Positions 15,929-24,277 of a stretch of 34,590 bases of DNA are shown here, piece after piece. The stretch is from positions 1 to 34,590 of the forward strand of contig JAOTVR010000033.1 of assembly GCA_029863305.1 (NCBI GenBank), read 5' to 3'. Under the pieces are notes generated by a model. That model searched no databases and was not told where the DNA came from. It saw only the letters and a list, made by a program, of their open reading frames with translations. Source of the stretch: Gammaproteobacteria bacterium. GTDB lineage: Bacteria; Pseudomonadota; Gammaproteobacteria; Steroidobacterales; Woeseiaceae. The translations under genes were made by a program, and so were the position numbers. Every line of letters starts with the position of its first letter. The stretch's first letter is position 1.

Positions 15929-17794
15929 TTATGGCTTTTGGGCAACGGCGCGAGAAAAGCATTGTTAAAAGCAGATCGGTTTGGTCTTGTAGTCGTCCTC
16001 GCCTCTCTAACGGCGATAGCGATCATCATATATATGGTATTTCAGTACCAAAGTGGTGATCGTCTTGCCGATATCCGCAGCCAGGGCGTGAGCCTGGTGC
16101 GTGCCTTATCCGGCGTGCCCTACGAGCAACTCATTCCCGGCGGCGAGCAGCAAGGCGTTATCCAGGTACTTCGGCATGGCGCTAACGATGAGGACTTCGC
16201 CTATGTCAGCATTGTCGACTCAGAGGGTCGTACCGTCAGCGAAGTTACAAACGGAGGCCTGATTGTTCCAGCCGCCGCGATCCCATCGGAACCTTCATCG
16301 TGGCTTGGCGAGAATCAGTTGGAGCTCGCATCAGACCAACGCGGGATAATCGAGTTTCATGCTCCGCTACTCGACGGTGGTGACTTGCAGGGCTTCGTCC
16401 GGCTTGGTTATCTGTACCCGGCAACCGGCGTCGACATGAGCCAGGTGCCATTTCTGGCGACAGTCGCCCTGCCCGTTTTTCTTCTGGTTCCGCTTTTCTA
16501 CCTGTTGCTCCGCCTCGAGGTGCGGCCCGTGCGCGCTGCCAACCGGGAAATAAACCGGCTCATGGAGGGAGAGTCAATGCGCCGCGTTGAAGTTTCCGCG
16601 AGCGGTGAGTTAGGCGACTTCATGCGCCGATTCAACGAATTTATTGAACACGCCAACTCGCGAATTCAAGGGCTGGAACAAGACCAGCAACGACTAATAA
16701 CCTCCGCAAAACTGCTTACCTACCGCAAGAACCGGGTCGAGACGGTCCTCGAGACACTTCCCGAAGCTGTCCTGATTCTCGACGAGAGTGGCACGATTAC
16801 CTTTGCCAACCAGAAACTGGCGGCGCTGTTCGGCGTGACGCAGGATGTGATACTTGCACAACCACCACGAAGCTGGTGCGACAATCCGGACGTCCTGCAA
16901 CTGCTTGCCAAATACCAGGCGAACAGCAAAGGCCGCAATTTTACCGACACCATTCGCTTTAGCCTCGATTCGGTAACGGACCGGGCAATTGCGACCAAGA
17001 CCTATCCGCTGTTCTCTCCGACGAAGGCGTCTTCGGCCATCGGCACGCTGATCATCTTCCGCGATGAGTCGCAGGAAGCACTGGCACGACAAGCCCGCTC
17101 CGATTTTGTTGCGCACCTGTCGCACGAGCTGAAGTCGCCGCTGAATGTGCTGGGCATGTACAGCGAGTCGTTGCTTTCGGAAATTGGCAAGTCCGAAGAA
17201 TTTCGTATCGAGGCGGCCAATGTCATCGCCGACGAGGTTGCTCGACTCAGCTCACTGATTACCGGTCTGCTCAGCATGACGCAGATCGAAAACGGCAGCC
17301 TGACACCCGACCGAAGTCTCGTGAAACTGCGTGACGTAGCGAGTGCAGCATTCGATGAGGCGCGACACCTGGCAATCGACAAAGACTACACATTCAAATT
17401 TGACGCGCCGAAAGAGATGAATTCGGTATATGTTGACAAGGATCTGATTCGTATTGCAATCACGAATCTGTTGAGCAATGCCGTCAAGTACAACAGCGAG
17501 GGCGGCTTGGTCAGTCTTACTTTGGAAGAGACCGAAGACGCGATCCAGATTCGTGTTGCCGATTCGGGTATTGGCGTCTCCGAAGAAGAAACCGCAAAAA
17601 TATTCGACAAGTTTTATCGCTCGACCGATGAGCGTGTGCAGTCGATCGGTGGTCACGGTCTCGGACTCGCCCTGACAAAGCAGATCATCGAACTTCATCA
17701 TGGTTCACTGTCACTCAACCATGACCGAGCCGAAGGCGCGGAATTCATCATCAATCTGTGGAAGGAGACGACTGCGGTCAAGCAGGCGATCTGA
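15914..17794 (+). CDS. Membrane sensor histidine kinase (HAMP-PAS-HisKA-HATPase)
   Basis: A 626-residue inner-membrane kinase. From the N-terminus: TM1 at about residues 24-46 (GLVVVLASLTAIAIIIYMV), a periplasmic sensor region of about 135 residues, TM2 at about 180-203, a HAMP-like linker, and a PAS-like domain beginning VLETLPEAVLILDESG. The HisKA motif SHELKSP has the phospho-accepting His404. The HATPase domain has NLLSNAVKYN (N box), DSGIGVSEEE (G1) and GHGLGLALTKQII (G2). The start is uncertain: TTG 15914 is the first possible start in the open frame, but TTG 15962, with GAGAA six bases ahead, would leave TM1 intact. It lies two bases upstream of a response regulator and heads the secretion/pilus cluster, suggesting that it senses a signal controlling that machine. 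Confidence 0.9.
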   Translation: MRIPDLWLLGNGARKALLKADRFGLVVVLASLTAIAIIIYMVFQYQSGDRLADIRSQGVSLVRALSGVPYEQLIPGGEQQGVIQVLRHGANDEDFAYVSIVDSEGRTVSEVTNGGLIVPAAAIPSEPSSWLGENQLELASDQRGIIEFHAPLLDGGDLQGFVRLGYLYPATGVDMSQVPFLATVALPVFLLVPLFYLLLRLEVRPVRAANREINRLMEGESMRRVEVSASGELGDFMRRFNEFIEHANSRIQGLEQDQQRLITSAKLLTYRKNRVETVLETLPEAVLILDESGTITFANQKLAALFGVTQDVILAQPPRSWCDNPDVLQLLAKYQANSKGRNFTDTIRFSLDSVTDRAIATKTYPLFSPTKASSAIGTLIIFRDESQEALARQARSDFVAHLSHELKSPLNVLGMYSESLLSEIGKSEEFRIEAANVIADEVARLSSLITGLLSMTQIENGSLTPDRSLVKLRDVASAAFDEARHLAIDKDYTFKFDAPKEMNSVYVDKDLIRIAITNLLSNAVKYNSEGGLVSLTLEETEDAIQIRVADSGIGVSEEETAKIFDKFYRSTDERVQSIGGHGLGLALTKQIIELHHGSLSLNHDRAEGAEFIINLWKETTAVKQAI

Positions 17795-17796
17795 CT

Positions 17797-18183
17797 ATGA
17801 AACGTGTACTCATTGTTGACGATCATGCCCCCGTAATCCGGGTGATGCGGCTGGGACTCGAAGAGGCGGGTTTCAAGGTGGATTCGGCCACCAACGGATC
17901 GGAATGCCTCGTCAGTCTTTTGGGAGGTCACCCCGATTTTCTGGTGACGGACATCGACATGCCACGCATGAGCGGCAAAGAGCTATGCAAAGCTATTGAC
18001 GAGCAGTTTCCGAATCGGACGTTTCCGATCGTCGTGCTGACGTCGCGCACCGAACTCGAGCATCGCGACTGGACGCGCGACATGGATAATCTCGAGTTCA
18101 TGGAGAAACCCGTCAGTGTACGCCGGCTTGTCGCACACATCACCCGTTGCCTTGGCGGGGCGCCCGAACGGACCGGCACCTGA
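17797..18183 (+). CDS. Single-domain (CheY-like) response regulator
   Basis: A 128-residue stand-alone receiver domain with no DNA-binding or enzymatic output. It has the acidic pocket VLIVDDH at the N-terminus, the phospho-accepting Asp52 in TDIDMPRMSG, the conserved Thr/Ser in VVLTSR, and the Lys in MEKPVS. ATG 17797 lies two bases after the kinase stop, and the next gene starts one base after this stop, so the three are one translational unit. Being output-less, it must act by protein contact. The GGDEF-EAL protein or the STAS-containing ATPase encoded immediately downstream are the obvious candidate partners (inference). Confidence 0.93.
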   Translation: MKRVLIVDDHAPVIRVMRLGLEEAGFKVDSATNGSECLVSLLGGHPDFLVTDIDMPRMSGKELCKAIDEQFPNRTFPIVVLTSRTELEHRDWTRDMDNLEFMEKPVSVRRLVAHITRCLGGAPERTGT

Positions 18184-18184
18184 C

Positions 18185-20389
18185 ATGTCGACGAGGCTCC
18201 TGGGTTCGCTGTCGATGGCCAAGTATGAGCGCCTCCTGCCGCGCGTCTTCCCCGGTGCCGTCAGAATCGACATACGAGACCGGAATGGTGCGTTGTTCTG
18301 GAGTGTCCGCCCCGGCGAGAACGGCAGTGAGGCCGATGGCGATGGCGACGATGACCCGGTCGTGGCCTGGACGGATTTCGGCCCCGGAATCAAGCGCCGT
18401 CAGCTGCCCTCCAGGCAGCTGCAGTTTCGCGCCGCGTTGCAAATGCGTCAGCATGGCCACATCGCCTGGCTGATCGTCGCTTATGACCTGCAGCCGAGCG
18501 TGCCAATGGCAACAGCCCCGGAGCCATTGCGCCGAGCATTCTCTGATGCCAAGGCATTCCTGCAGGAAGAACTCGAGCTGCAGGCTGAGTGCAATCAACT
18601 TGCCGTCGAGCTGACCGAGCGCTACGAAGAACTCAACCTGATGTATTCGACAGAGGATCACGTAGAGCACCTCGAAGAGAGCCAGGAAGCGTTGACGCGC
18701 CTCGTACACAATTGTGCGGACTATCTCGACGTCGGCGCCGCCGCCCTCATTTCCCGCGAGCGCAATCTCATGCTGCACAGCACTAACAGCACCATGGCGC
18801 CTGAGGATGTCGACGGCATACTCGAGCTCCTCGGCACAGCGATCTACGATCGCGTCGAAGCCCAGGTCAGTTCCCTCGTCCTCAACGAGACAGATGACCT
18901 GGAACGGCAGCGGCTTTTCGCGGGGCGCAGCGAGAACCTGCTTGCGATGCCTGTCGTTGATGACCACGGCACATCGATCGGCATCATCGCCGTTATCGTG
19001 CACGGGGGACGTGTCTTTTCGAACGGTGACCGTAACCTGCTGGAGGTTATGGCAAAGAAAGCCTCGCGTATCATCCACACGCACCACGATTCGCTGACAG
19101 GCCTGATGAACCGCAGCGGCTTCGAGCCGACGCTCGTGAGCGCGCTGACCAACGCGCGCACCAAGGGCGGTCATTATTGTCTGCTGCACATCGACATCGA
19201 CCAGCTGCACGTTATTAACGACCTGATGGGTCACCAGGAGGGCGACGCATTGATCCGCCGGGTCGCAAAGGTGCTGCGCGGTACGCTCCGTGACAGCGAT
19301 GTCCTTGCGCGCCTCGGTGGTGACGAATTCGCAGTGCTGGCCACCAATTGCGATATCCGGCAGGGCCACTCGATTGCCGACAAGATTCGCATGGCGGTGC
19401 GCGAACTGACAGTTGTGTCGGCCAACCGCCAGCTCGACGTCTCGGTGAGCCTCGGCGTAGCGGCGATCGACGCACAGACCGATGGCATCGTCGGCGTTAT
19501 GGCGTCGGCCGAGATTGCCTGCAAGGCGGCCAAGGATGGTGGACGCGACCGCATCCAGGTCTTCGAGAAGGACAACACCTCGCTCGTTCGCCGCAGCGAG
19601 GAGATCGAATGGATCGGCCGTGTGCAGCAGGCCCTGCGTGAGGACATGTTTGAGCTGCACTGCCAGCCCGTTGCGCCTCTTGCCAGTGACCGCTGGCCTA
19701 CTCATTACGAAATTCTGATTCGCCTGATCGACGACGAGGGCATCATTCATTCGCCCGGCCTGTTCATGCCCGCAGCCGAGCGATACCAGTTGATGCCGCA
19801 GGTCGATCGCTGGGTCATACAGAACACGCTACGCACTGTCGGCAAGATCTGGAAGATCATCGCCGACACGGGCTCGGTTTTTTGCATCAACCTCTCGGGC
19901 CAGTCACTCACGAACACGGGATTCCTCACTTTCGTCATCGACGAGATTGATCGCTCACCAATCGACTCCAACAGGATCTGTTTCGAGATTACCGAGACGG
20001 CGGCGATCTCGAATATCGATGAGGCGACTCTCTTCATCGAGGCCCTGCGCGCAAAGGGTTGCCGTTTCGCCCTCGACGACTTCGGTGCCGGCCTCAGCTC
20101 GTTCGGCTATCTAAAAGTCTTGCCGGTGGACTATCTCAAGATCGACGGCAGCTTCGTGTGCGAGGTCACGACTGATGACGTGTCGCTCTCGATGGTTGAG
20201 GCCATTTGCCAGATCGGCCGGACGATGGGACTGCAGACGATCGCCGAGTATGTCGGGAACGACGAGACGATCGAGGTGCTGCGCGGCATCGGTGTCGATT
20301 ACGTGCAAGGCTTCCACATCGGTATGCCCGTGCCGCTCAAACAAATCCTGGGCGGCCTGCGACGTGGCGGCACCGCCGCAACGGCATGA
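18185..20389 (+). CDS. GAF-GGDEF-EAL protein (c-di-GMP cyclase/phosphodiesterase)
   Basis: A 734-residue soluble c-di-GMP enzyme. It starts at ATG 18185, directly after the response regulator stop. After an N-terminal domain I do not recognise and a coiled-coil-like Glu-rich helix (about residues 120-165) comes a GAF-like domain (about 175-310). The GGDEF domain has HIDIDQLHVIND for metal binding, an intact LGGDEF (GGDEF at 378-382), and an inhibitory I-site RDSD at 369-372, five residues ahead. The EAL domain reads EIL at 509-511 but keeps INLSG, FEITETA, LDDFGAGLSSFGYLK, LKIDG (Lys652) and VQGFHIG, so phosphodiesterase activity is plausible. Both domains look catalytically competent, so which activity dominates is open. 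Its stop overlaps the ATPase start by 4 bp. The ATPase has a c-di-GMP-binding module, so local signalling is likely. Confidence 0.92.
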   Translation: MSTRLLGSLSMAKYERLLPRVFPGAVRIDIRDRNGALFWSVRPGENGSEADGDGDDDPVVAWTDFGPGIKRRQLPSRQLQFRAALQMRQHGHIAWLIVAYDLQPSVPMATAPEPLRRAFSDAKAFLQEELELQAECNQLAVELTERYEELNLMYSTEDHVEHLEESQEALTRLVHNCADYLDVGAAALISRERNLMLHSTNSTMAPEDVDGILELLGTAIYDRVEAQVSSLVLNETDDLERQRLFAGRSENLLAMPVVDDHGTSIGIIAVIVHGGRVFSNGDRNLLEVMAKKASRIIHTHHDSLTGLMNRSGFEPTLVSALTNARTKGGHYCLLHIDIDQLHVINDLMGHQEGDALIRRVAKVLRGTLRDSDVLARLGGDEFAVLATNCDIRQGHSIADKIRMAVRELTVVSANRQLDVSVSLGVAAIDAQTDGIVGVMASAEIACKAAKDGGRDRIQVFEKDNTSLVRRSEEIEWIGRVQQALREDMFELHCQPVAPLASDRWPTHYEILIRLIDDEGIIHSPGLFMPAAERYQLMPQVDRWVIQNTLRTVGKIWKIIADTGSVFCINLSGQSLTNTGFLTFVIDEIDRSPIDSNRICFEITETAAISNIDEATLFIEALRAKGCRFALDDFGAGLSSFGYLKVLPVDYLKIDGSFVCEVTTDDVSLSMVEAICQIGRTMGLQTIAEYVGNDETIEVLRGIGVDYVQGFHIGMPVPLKQILGGLRRGGTAATA

Positions 20390-22446
20390 GCGCTTCCGCC
20401 GATACTGCAGCGAAGGCTATCACGCGTATCAGAATCGGCGTCGCCACGCACGTTGCGCCGACCCGTTCGTTTTCCGGCAACGAGGCACTGCAGGAATTTT
20501 TGCTGGTCGTCGACGAGTGTATCGAGTCTCGCGAATTCAAGATCATCATCGATTTCGCCGCGGTGCAGACGATTGACAGCCTGGCTATTTCGGCACTGAT
20601 GGATTTGCAGGACCGGCTCATGAAGCTCGGTGGCTGGGTCAAAGTCTCAGGCCATAACAGCATCATCGGCGAGGTCGCTGAAATAACCGGCCTCTCCGAC
20701 TACATCACCTTTCTCAACAGTAACGGTGAACGCGACCGCCGGCAGCCCGATGACGTCAGTTTCGGTCCCGGCGCGCGACTCGGTGACATCCTGGTTGCCC
20801 GAAAACTCGTGCCACAGGCGAAGATTGACGAAGCGTTAAAGCTGCAGGACCGGCTCGGCAAGCGCATGGGACAGATCCTGATCGACAAAGGATGGGTCGC
20901 TGAGAACGATGTGCTGCGTGCACTCGGTGAACAGTTGGGTGTCCCGTTCGTGCGCATCCGGCCCGGACTGTTTGATCCTGAATTGGCGGCGCTGCTGGAA
21001 CGTGGTGTCGCGCGCCGCCTTTGCGTATTGCCACTATTTCGGGTGCGCAGTGTGCTGTATCTGGCGACGGCCAAACCACAGGACATGCCGACCTTCGAGG
21101 AAGTCTCGGAACGTCTGCAGTGCGTCGTGCGGCCCGTATTGGCACGTAAGGAAGACATCCTCAAACTGCTCAACGAATCATTGTCGATCGATGACATGCA
21201 GTTCGACATGGTGGGCGACGTCGATGAAGACTTTACCGTCATCGAGAACCTGCAGCTCGATGACTATTCGACGATCGACGAAGTGGCTGCCGGCAGCCCT
21301 GTCGTCAATCTGGTCAACTCGATCATTCAGCGTGCGGTCCATGACGGCGCGAGTGACATTCACCTGGAACCATTTCGCACACATTCGCGGATACGCTTTC
21401 GCATCGACGGATTGCTGTACGAATTCACGGCACCACGCGTGGAACTCCACCCTGCTCTCGTCTCGCGATTGAAGGTGATGGCCAACCTCGATATCGCCGA
21501 GCGCCGCATGCCACAGGACGGTCGGATCCAGGTGCACACGCAGGGTCGGTCGGTCGATCTGCGATTCAGTTCATTGCCAGGGCTTTACGGTGAGAAGGTG
21601 GTGCTGCGAATCCTCGATAAGAACCAGGCGATACTCGATGTCAACAAACTCAACATGGCCGACGCCAACCTGGCGATCTTCAAGGATCTTCTCGACGCGA
21701 GTCATGGCCTGATACTCGTGACCGGACCGACCGGTAGCGGCAAAACGACGAGTCTGTATGCCGCGCTGAACTACCTGAAGAGTATCGAAAAGAACATCGT
21801 TACGATCGAAGATCCGGTTGAGTACCAGCTCGATATCATCAATCAGAACGAAGTTCGCGAGCATATCGGGCTGACGTTCGCCAAAATCCTGAAGCACGTG
21901 CTGCGACAGGATCCCGACATCGTCATGGTCGGCGAGATTCGTGAGCGTGAAACCGCGGAAATCGCGGTACAGGCGGCGTTGACAGGTCACCTCGTGCTGT
22001 CGACATTGCACACCAATGACGCGGTCGGCGCGGTTACGCGGCTCATCGACATGGGCGTAGAGCCGTACCTGCTTTCGTCGGCGCTGCTGGGCGTTGCCGG
22101 TCAGCGGCTCGTCAGAACCATATGCCCCAGCTGCAAGGCGGACTTCCTGGCACCACCGGAGATTGTCGAACAGTATGGCTGGCAGGGTGCGGGCGACGTC
22201 AGACTGGCCCGCGGCAAAGGTTGTGAAGAATGCTACGACTCGGGCTACAAGGGCCGAATGGGCATTCATGAACTCCTCAAGACGGACGGGGATCTGCAAA
22301 AACTGATTATTTCGAGCCCAAGCCGCGACGAATTGACCGAGTACCTCGATGGACGAGGCTTCGGCAACCTGTTTTCGGACGGCATGGCCCGTGTTCTCGA
22401 ACGTCGTACGACGATCGAAGAAGTCTCGCGCGTGACGAGCATCTAG
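20386..22446 (+). CDS. STAS-MshEN-GspE/PilB fusion: assembly ATPase with regulatory N-terminus
   Basis: A 686-residue hexameric ATPase of the GspE/PilB/MshE family that powers pseudopilus or pilus assembly at the inner membrane. Residues about 10-110 form a STAS domain: KIIIDFAAVQTIDSLAISAL, with Ser65 at the usual phosphorylatable position, then GGWVKVSG and EITGLSDYITFL. Two tandem 24-residue MshEN c-di-GMP-binding motifs follow at 131-154 and 160-183. The second fits well, with Met for Leu at position 2; the first has Lys in place of the conserved Gly at position 10. The ATPase core has Walker A GPTGSGKTT (447-455), Walker B around DIVMVGEIRE (511-520), the His box HLVLSTLHTND and the tetracysteine zinc site C580/C583/C613/C616. 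ATG 20386 overlaps the GGDEF-EAL stop (ATGA); a longer open frame upstream is antecedent overlap only. ATPase identity is certain; the STAS assignment is from pattern. Confidence 0.92.
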   Translation: MSASADTAAKAITRIRIGVATHVAPTRSFSGNEALQEFLLVVDECIESREFKIIIDFAAVQTIDSLAISALMDLQDRLMKLGGWVKVSGHNSIIGEVAEITGLSDYITFLNSNGERDRRQPDDVSFGPGARLGDILVARKLVPQAKIDEALKLQDRLGKRMGQILIDKGWVAENDVLRALGEQLGVPFVRIRPGLFDPELAALLERGVARRLCVLPLFRVRSVLYLATAKPQDMPTFEEVSERLQCVVRPVLARKEDILKLLNESLSIDDMQFDMVGDVDEDFTVIENLQLDDYSTIDEVAAGSPVVNLVNSIIQRAVHDGASDIHLEPFRTHSRIRFRIDGLLYEFTAPRVELHPALVSRLKVMANLDIAERRMPQDGRIQVHTQGRSVDLRFSSLPGLYGEKVVLRILDKNQAILDVNKLNMADANLAIFKDLLDASHGLILVTGPTGSGKTTSLYAALNYLKSIEKNIVTIEDPVEYQLDIINQNEVREHIGLTFAKILKHVLRQDPDIVMVGEIRERETAEIAVQAALTGHLVLSTLHTNDAVGAVTRLIDMGVEPYLLSSALLGVAGQRLVRTICPSCKADFLAPPEIVEQYGWQGAGDVRLARGKGCEECYDSGYKGRMGIHELLKTDGDLQKLIISSPSRDELTEYLDGRGFGNLFSDGMARVLERRTTIEEVSRVTSI

Positions 22447-22455
22447 GCAGGCGCG

Positions 22456-23583
22456 ATGGCACTGGAATTCGAAACAACGCCCGTAAAGGAACCGTCGAAT
22501 AAAAGCTCGAAGGGCGGATTTCAGTTGACTCTGCCGGGACAGTCGCAGGCGGTCAGCACGACCGATCGCATGTTCTTCACCGAGCAGCTCGCGCTACTGC
22601 TGGAAACAGGCGAAAGCCTGTACGGCGCGCTGATAACGATCGTCAAACAAACCGAGAATCCGAAAATGCGCGATATCGTTGAACGTGTCGCTCAGGATGT
22701 CAGCGAAGGCCTGTCGTTCGGCAAAGCACTGGCCAAACACGAAGACGTCTTTTCATCCACCTACGTCAACTTGATCGGGGCAAGCGAGCAAGGCGGATTC
22801 ATGCACGAAGTGTTGCAGCAGCTGCTCGAAATGGATCACAAGCGGGAAGAACTTCGCAGCACGCTGGTTTCGGCAGCGACTTACCCGGCGTTCCTGATCA
22901 CGTTTTCTATCGCTGTCGTGGTGTTCGTTCTCGTCGTCATATTTCCGAAGTTCGGCAGCATGTTCGAGTCCATTCACGATCAGCTGCCAATGTCGACCAA
23001 AGCTCTGATGGCTATCAGCGACCTGTTGCGCAACAACTGGATGTTCATTGTCATGGGGCTCGTTGTATTCGTACTCGCCCTGCAGCAGTGGCTTGTCAGT
23101 GCCGCCGGTCGCGAACGAATCGACCACCTGAAACTGCATATGCCGGGTGTACGCGACCTGTTCACCCAGATTTATCTGGTGCAGTCGCTGCAGGTGCTCA
23201 GCCTGTCATTGAACAACGGCGTATCCGTCATGGAGAGCCTCGATGCCTGCCGCAACGTCGTCAAGAATTCGGTCTTCCGACGCCTCATCGCCAATGTCGA
23301 AGAGAAGGTCGAGTCCGGTGCAGGGGTGGCCGCCGGATTTGTCGACGCGACATTCGTGCCGGATCTTGCCAAGCACATGATCTCGACCGGCGAACAGACG
23401 GGCAATCTCGGCAAGGTCATGGGGCGAATCGCCGAGTATTACGAAACCCAGCTGACCAAAAGGCTCGCCGCACTGTCGAAGCTCGCCGAGCCCATCATGC
23501 TGCTCGTCATGGGCGTCATCGTCGGCGTCCTGGTCAGCTCTTTGATCCTGCCGATATTCAAATTGTCGCGGGCCGTCTCCTGA
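22456..23583 (+). CDS. GspF/PilC-type inner-membrane platform protein
   Basis: The polytopic platform protein that couples the ATPase to pseudopilin extrusion. The 375-residue product has two homologous T2SSF domains. The first contains FFTEQLALLLETGESLYGAL and LIGASEQGGFMHEVLQQL, the second QSLQVLSLSLNNGVSVMESL and MISTGEQTGNLGKVMGRIAE. Membrane segments are seen at about residues 140-160, 193-212 and near the C-terminus (IMLLVMGVIVGVLVSSLILP). The N-terminus is short, about 30 polar residues before the first domain. It follows the ATPase by 9 bp, so E and F are co-expressed. After it comes an 89-bp gap before the major pseudopilin, in which I find no convincing promoter. Confidence 0.95.
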   Translation: MALEFETTPVKEPSNKSSKGGFQLTLPGQSQAVSTTDRMFFTEQLALLLETGESLYGALITIVKQTENPKMRDIVERVAQDVSEGLSFGKALAKHEDVFSSTYVNLIGASEQGGFMHEVLQQLLEMDHKREELRSTLVSAATYPAFLITFSIAVVVFVLVVIFPKFGSMFESIHDQLPMSTKALMAISDLLRNNWMFIVMGLVVFVLALQQWLVSAAGRERIDHLKLHMPGVRDLFTQIYLVQSLQVLSLSLNNGVSVMESLDACRNVVKNSVFRRLIANVEEKVESGAGVAAGFVDATFVPDLAKHMISTGEQTGNLGKVMGRIAEYYETQLTKRLAALSKLAEPIMLLVMGVIVGVLVSSLILPIFKLSRAVS

Positions 23584-23672
23584 AAAGACGGAACTCTTGC
23601 TAAAGCAATCGCGAATCTGGCCGATACATAGACAGTAACGGACCTTGATTGTGTTTGAACGGAGATAAGTCT

Positions 23673-24194
23673 ATGATTTCGCGATTAAAAATGCAGTCCC
23701 AGCGGGGCTTCACACTGGTGGAATTGCTGATCGTTGTGATCATTCTGGCGATTCTGGCCGCCATCATCATCCCCCAATTCACTGCCGCGACCGACGATGC
23801 GGTGCAGTCGGCCTATGACACCAATATCGCCAATATCCGCTCTGCGATCGATCTCTACCGTCAGCAGCACCAGGCGTATCCGGGTGCGGTGACGTCATCG
23901 GGCGGCAGCTGCCCTGCCGGCTCCGCGGCCGTGGCAGGCGCTGTCGGTGAACCCGCGTTTATTGCTCAGCTTCGGAACTATACCAACGCCGCCGGACAAG
24001 CCTGCACGGGCACAGATGCAACGTTCAGGTACGGTCCGTACCTCAAGGACGACCTGCCCATTAACCCGCTCGGCGACGTAACGCCGAACAACACCGTAAC
24101 TGTCGTGACGACTGGCACCCTCGGCCTGACATCAGGCAACACCGACGGCTGGCGCTTCGACTCAGTTACCGGTGAGTTCATCGGCGACGAGTAA
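23673..24194 (+). CDS. Major pseudopilin/pilin, GspG-like
   Basis: The presumed major subunit of the pseudopilus or pilus. It is 173 residues with a class III (prepilin) leader MISRLKMQSQRG cut before FTLVELLIVVII, giving Phe+1 and the conserved Glu+5. The long hydrophobic helix (AILAAIIIPQF) is followed by a helix TNIANIRSAIDLYRQQH and a C-terminal part containing DLPINPLG and GWRFDSVTGEFIGDE, which is GspG-like. Two Cys pairs could form a disulfide loop. ATG 23673 has GGAG ten bases upstream; a TTG eight codons earlier is rejected. A terminator-like hairpin directly follows, which would allow higher expression than the minor pseudopilins. No prepilin peptidase is in the window, so one must be encoded elsewhere. 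Confidence 0.93.
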   Translation: MISRLKMQSQRGFTLVELLIVVIILAILAAIIIPQFTAATDDAVQSAYDTNIANIRSAIDLYRQQHQAYPGAVTSSGGSCPAGSAAVAGAVGEPAFIAQLRNYTNAAGQACTGTDATFRYGPYLKDDLPINPLGDVTPNNTVTVVTTGTLGLTSGNTDGWRFDSVTGEFIGDE

Positions 24195-24208
24195 TCCCGA
24201 CCAACAAT

Positions 24209-24263
24209 GGGGACATTCCTGATATCGCTTGCATGAGCAGCTGTCAGGGATGTCCCCTTTTTT
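24209..24263 (+). terminator. Partial terminator/attenuator between major and minor pseudopilin genes
   Basis: GGGGACATTCCTGA (24209-24222) pairs with TCAGGGATGTCCCC (24244-24257) with one G-T pair, around a 21-base loop, followed by TTTTTT. It sits 14 bp after the gspG-like stop and 14 bp before the gspH-like start. It probably lets most transcripts end after the major subunit while some read through. Confidence 0.8.
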
Positions 24264-24277
24264 GTGGAGACGGCGTG

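Noticed and set aside
18140..19750. 536-codon open frame antisense to the GGDEF-EAL gene
   Set aside because: It has no recognisable domain, and the plus strand encodes complete GGDEF and EAL motifs. Long antisense frames are expected from the GC-rich codon usage here.
20206..20385. Upstream extension of the ATPase frame
   Set aside because: It overlaps the 3' end of the GGDEF-EAL gene in another frame and is Arg-rich without motif. The ATGA junction at 20386 is the natural start.
23584..23672. Promoter for the major pseudopilin in the 89-bp gap
   Set aside because: I looked for sigma-70 and sigma-54 (GG-N10-GC) elements. The best pair, TTGCTA and GATACA, has 20-bp spacing and a poor -10, so I do not claim it.
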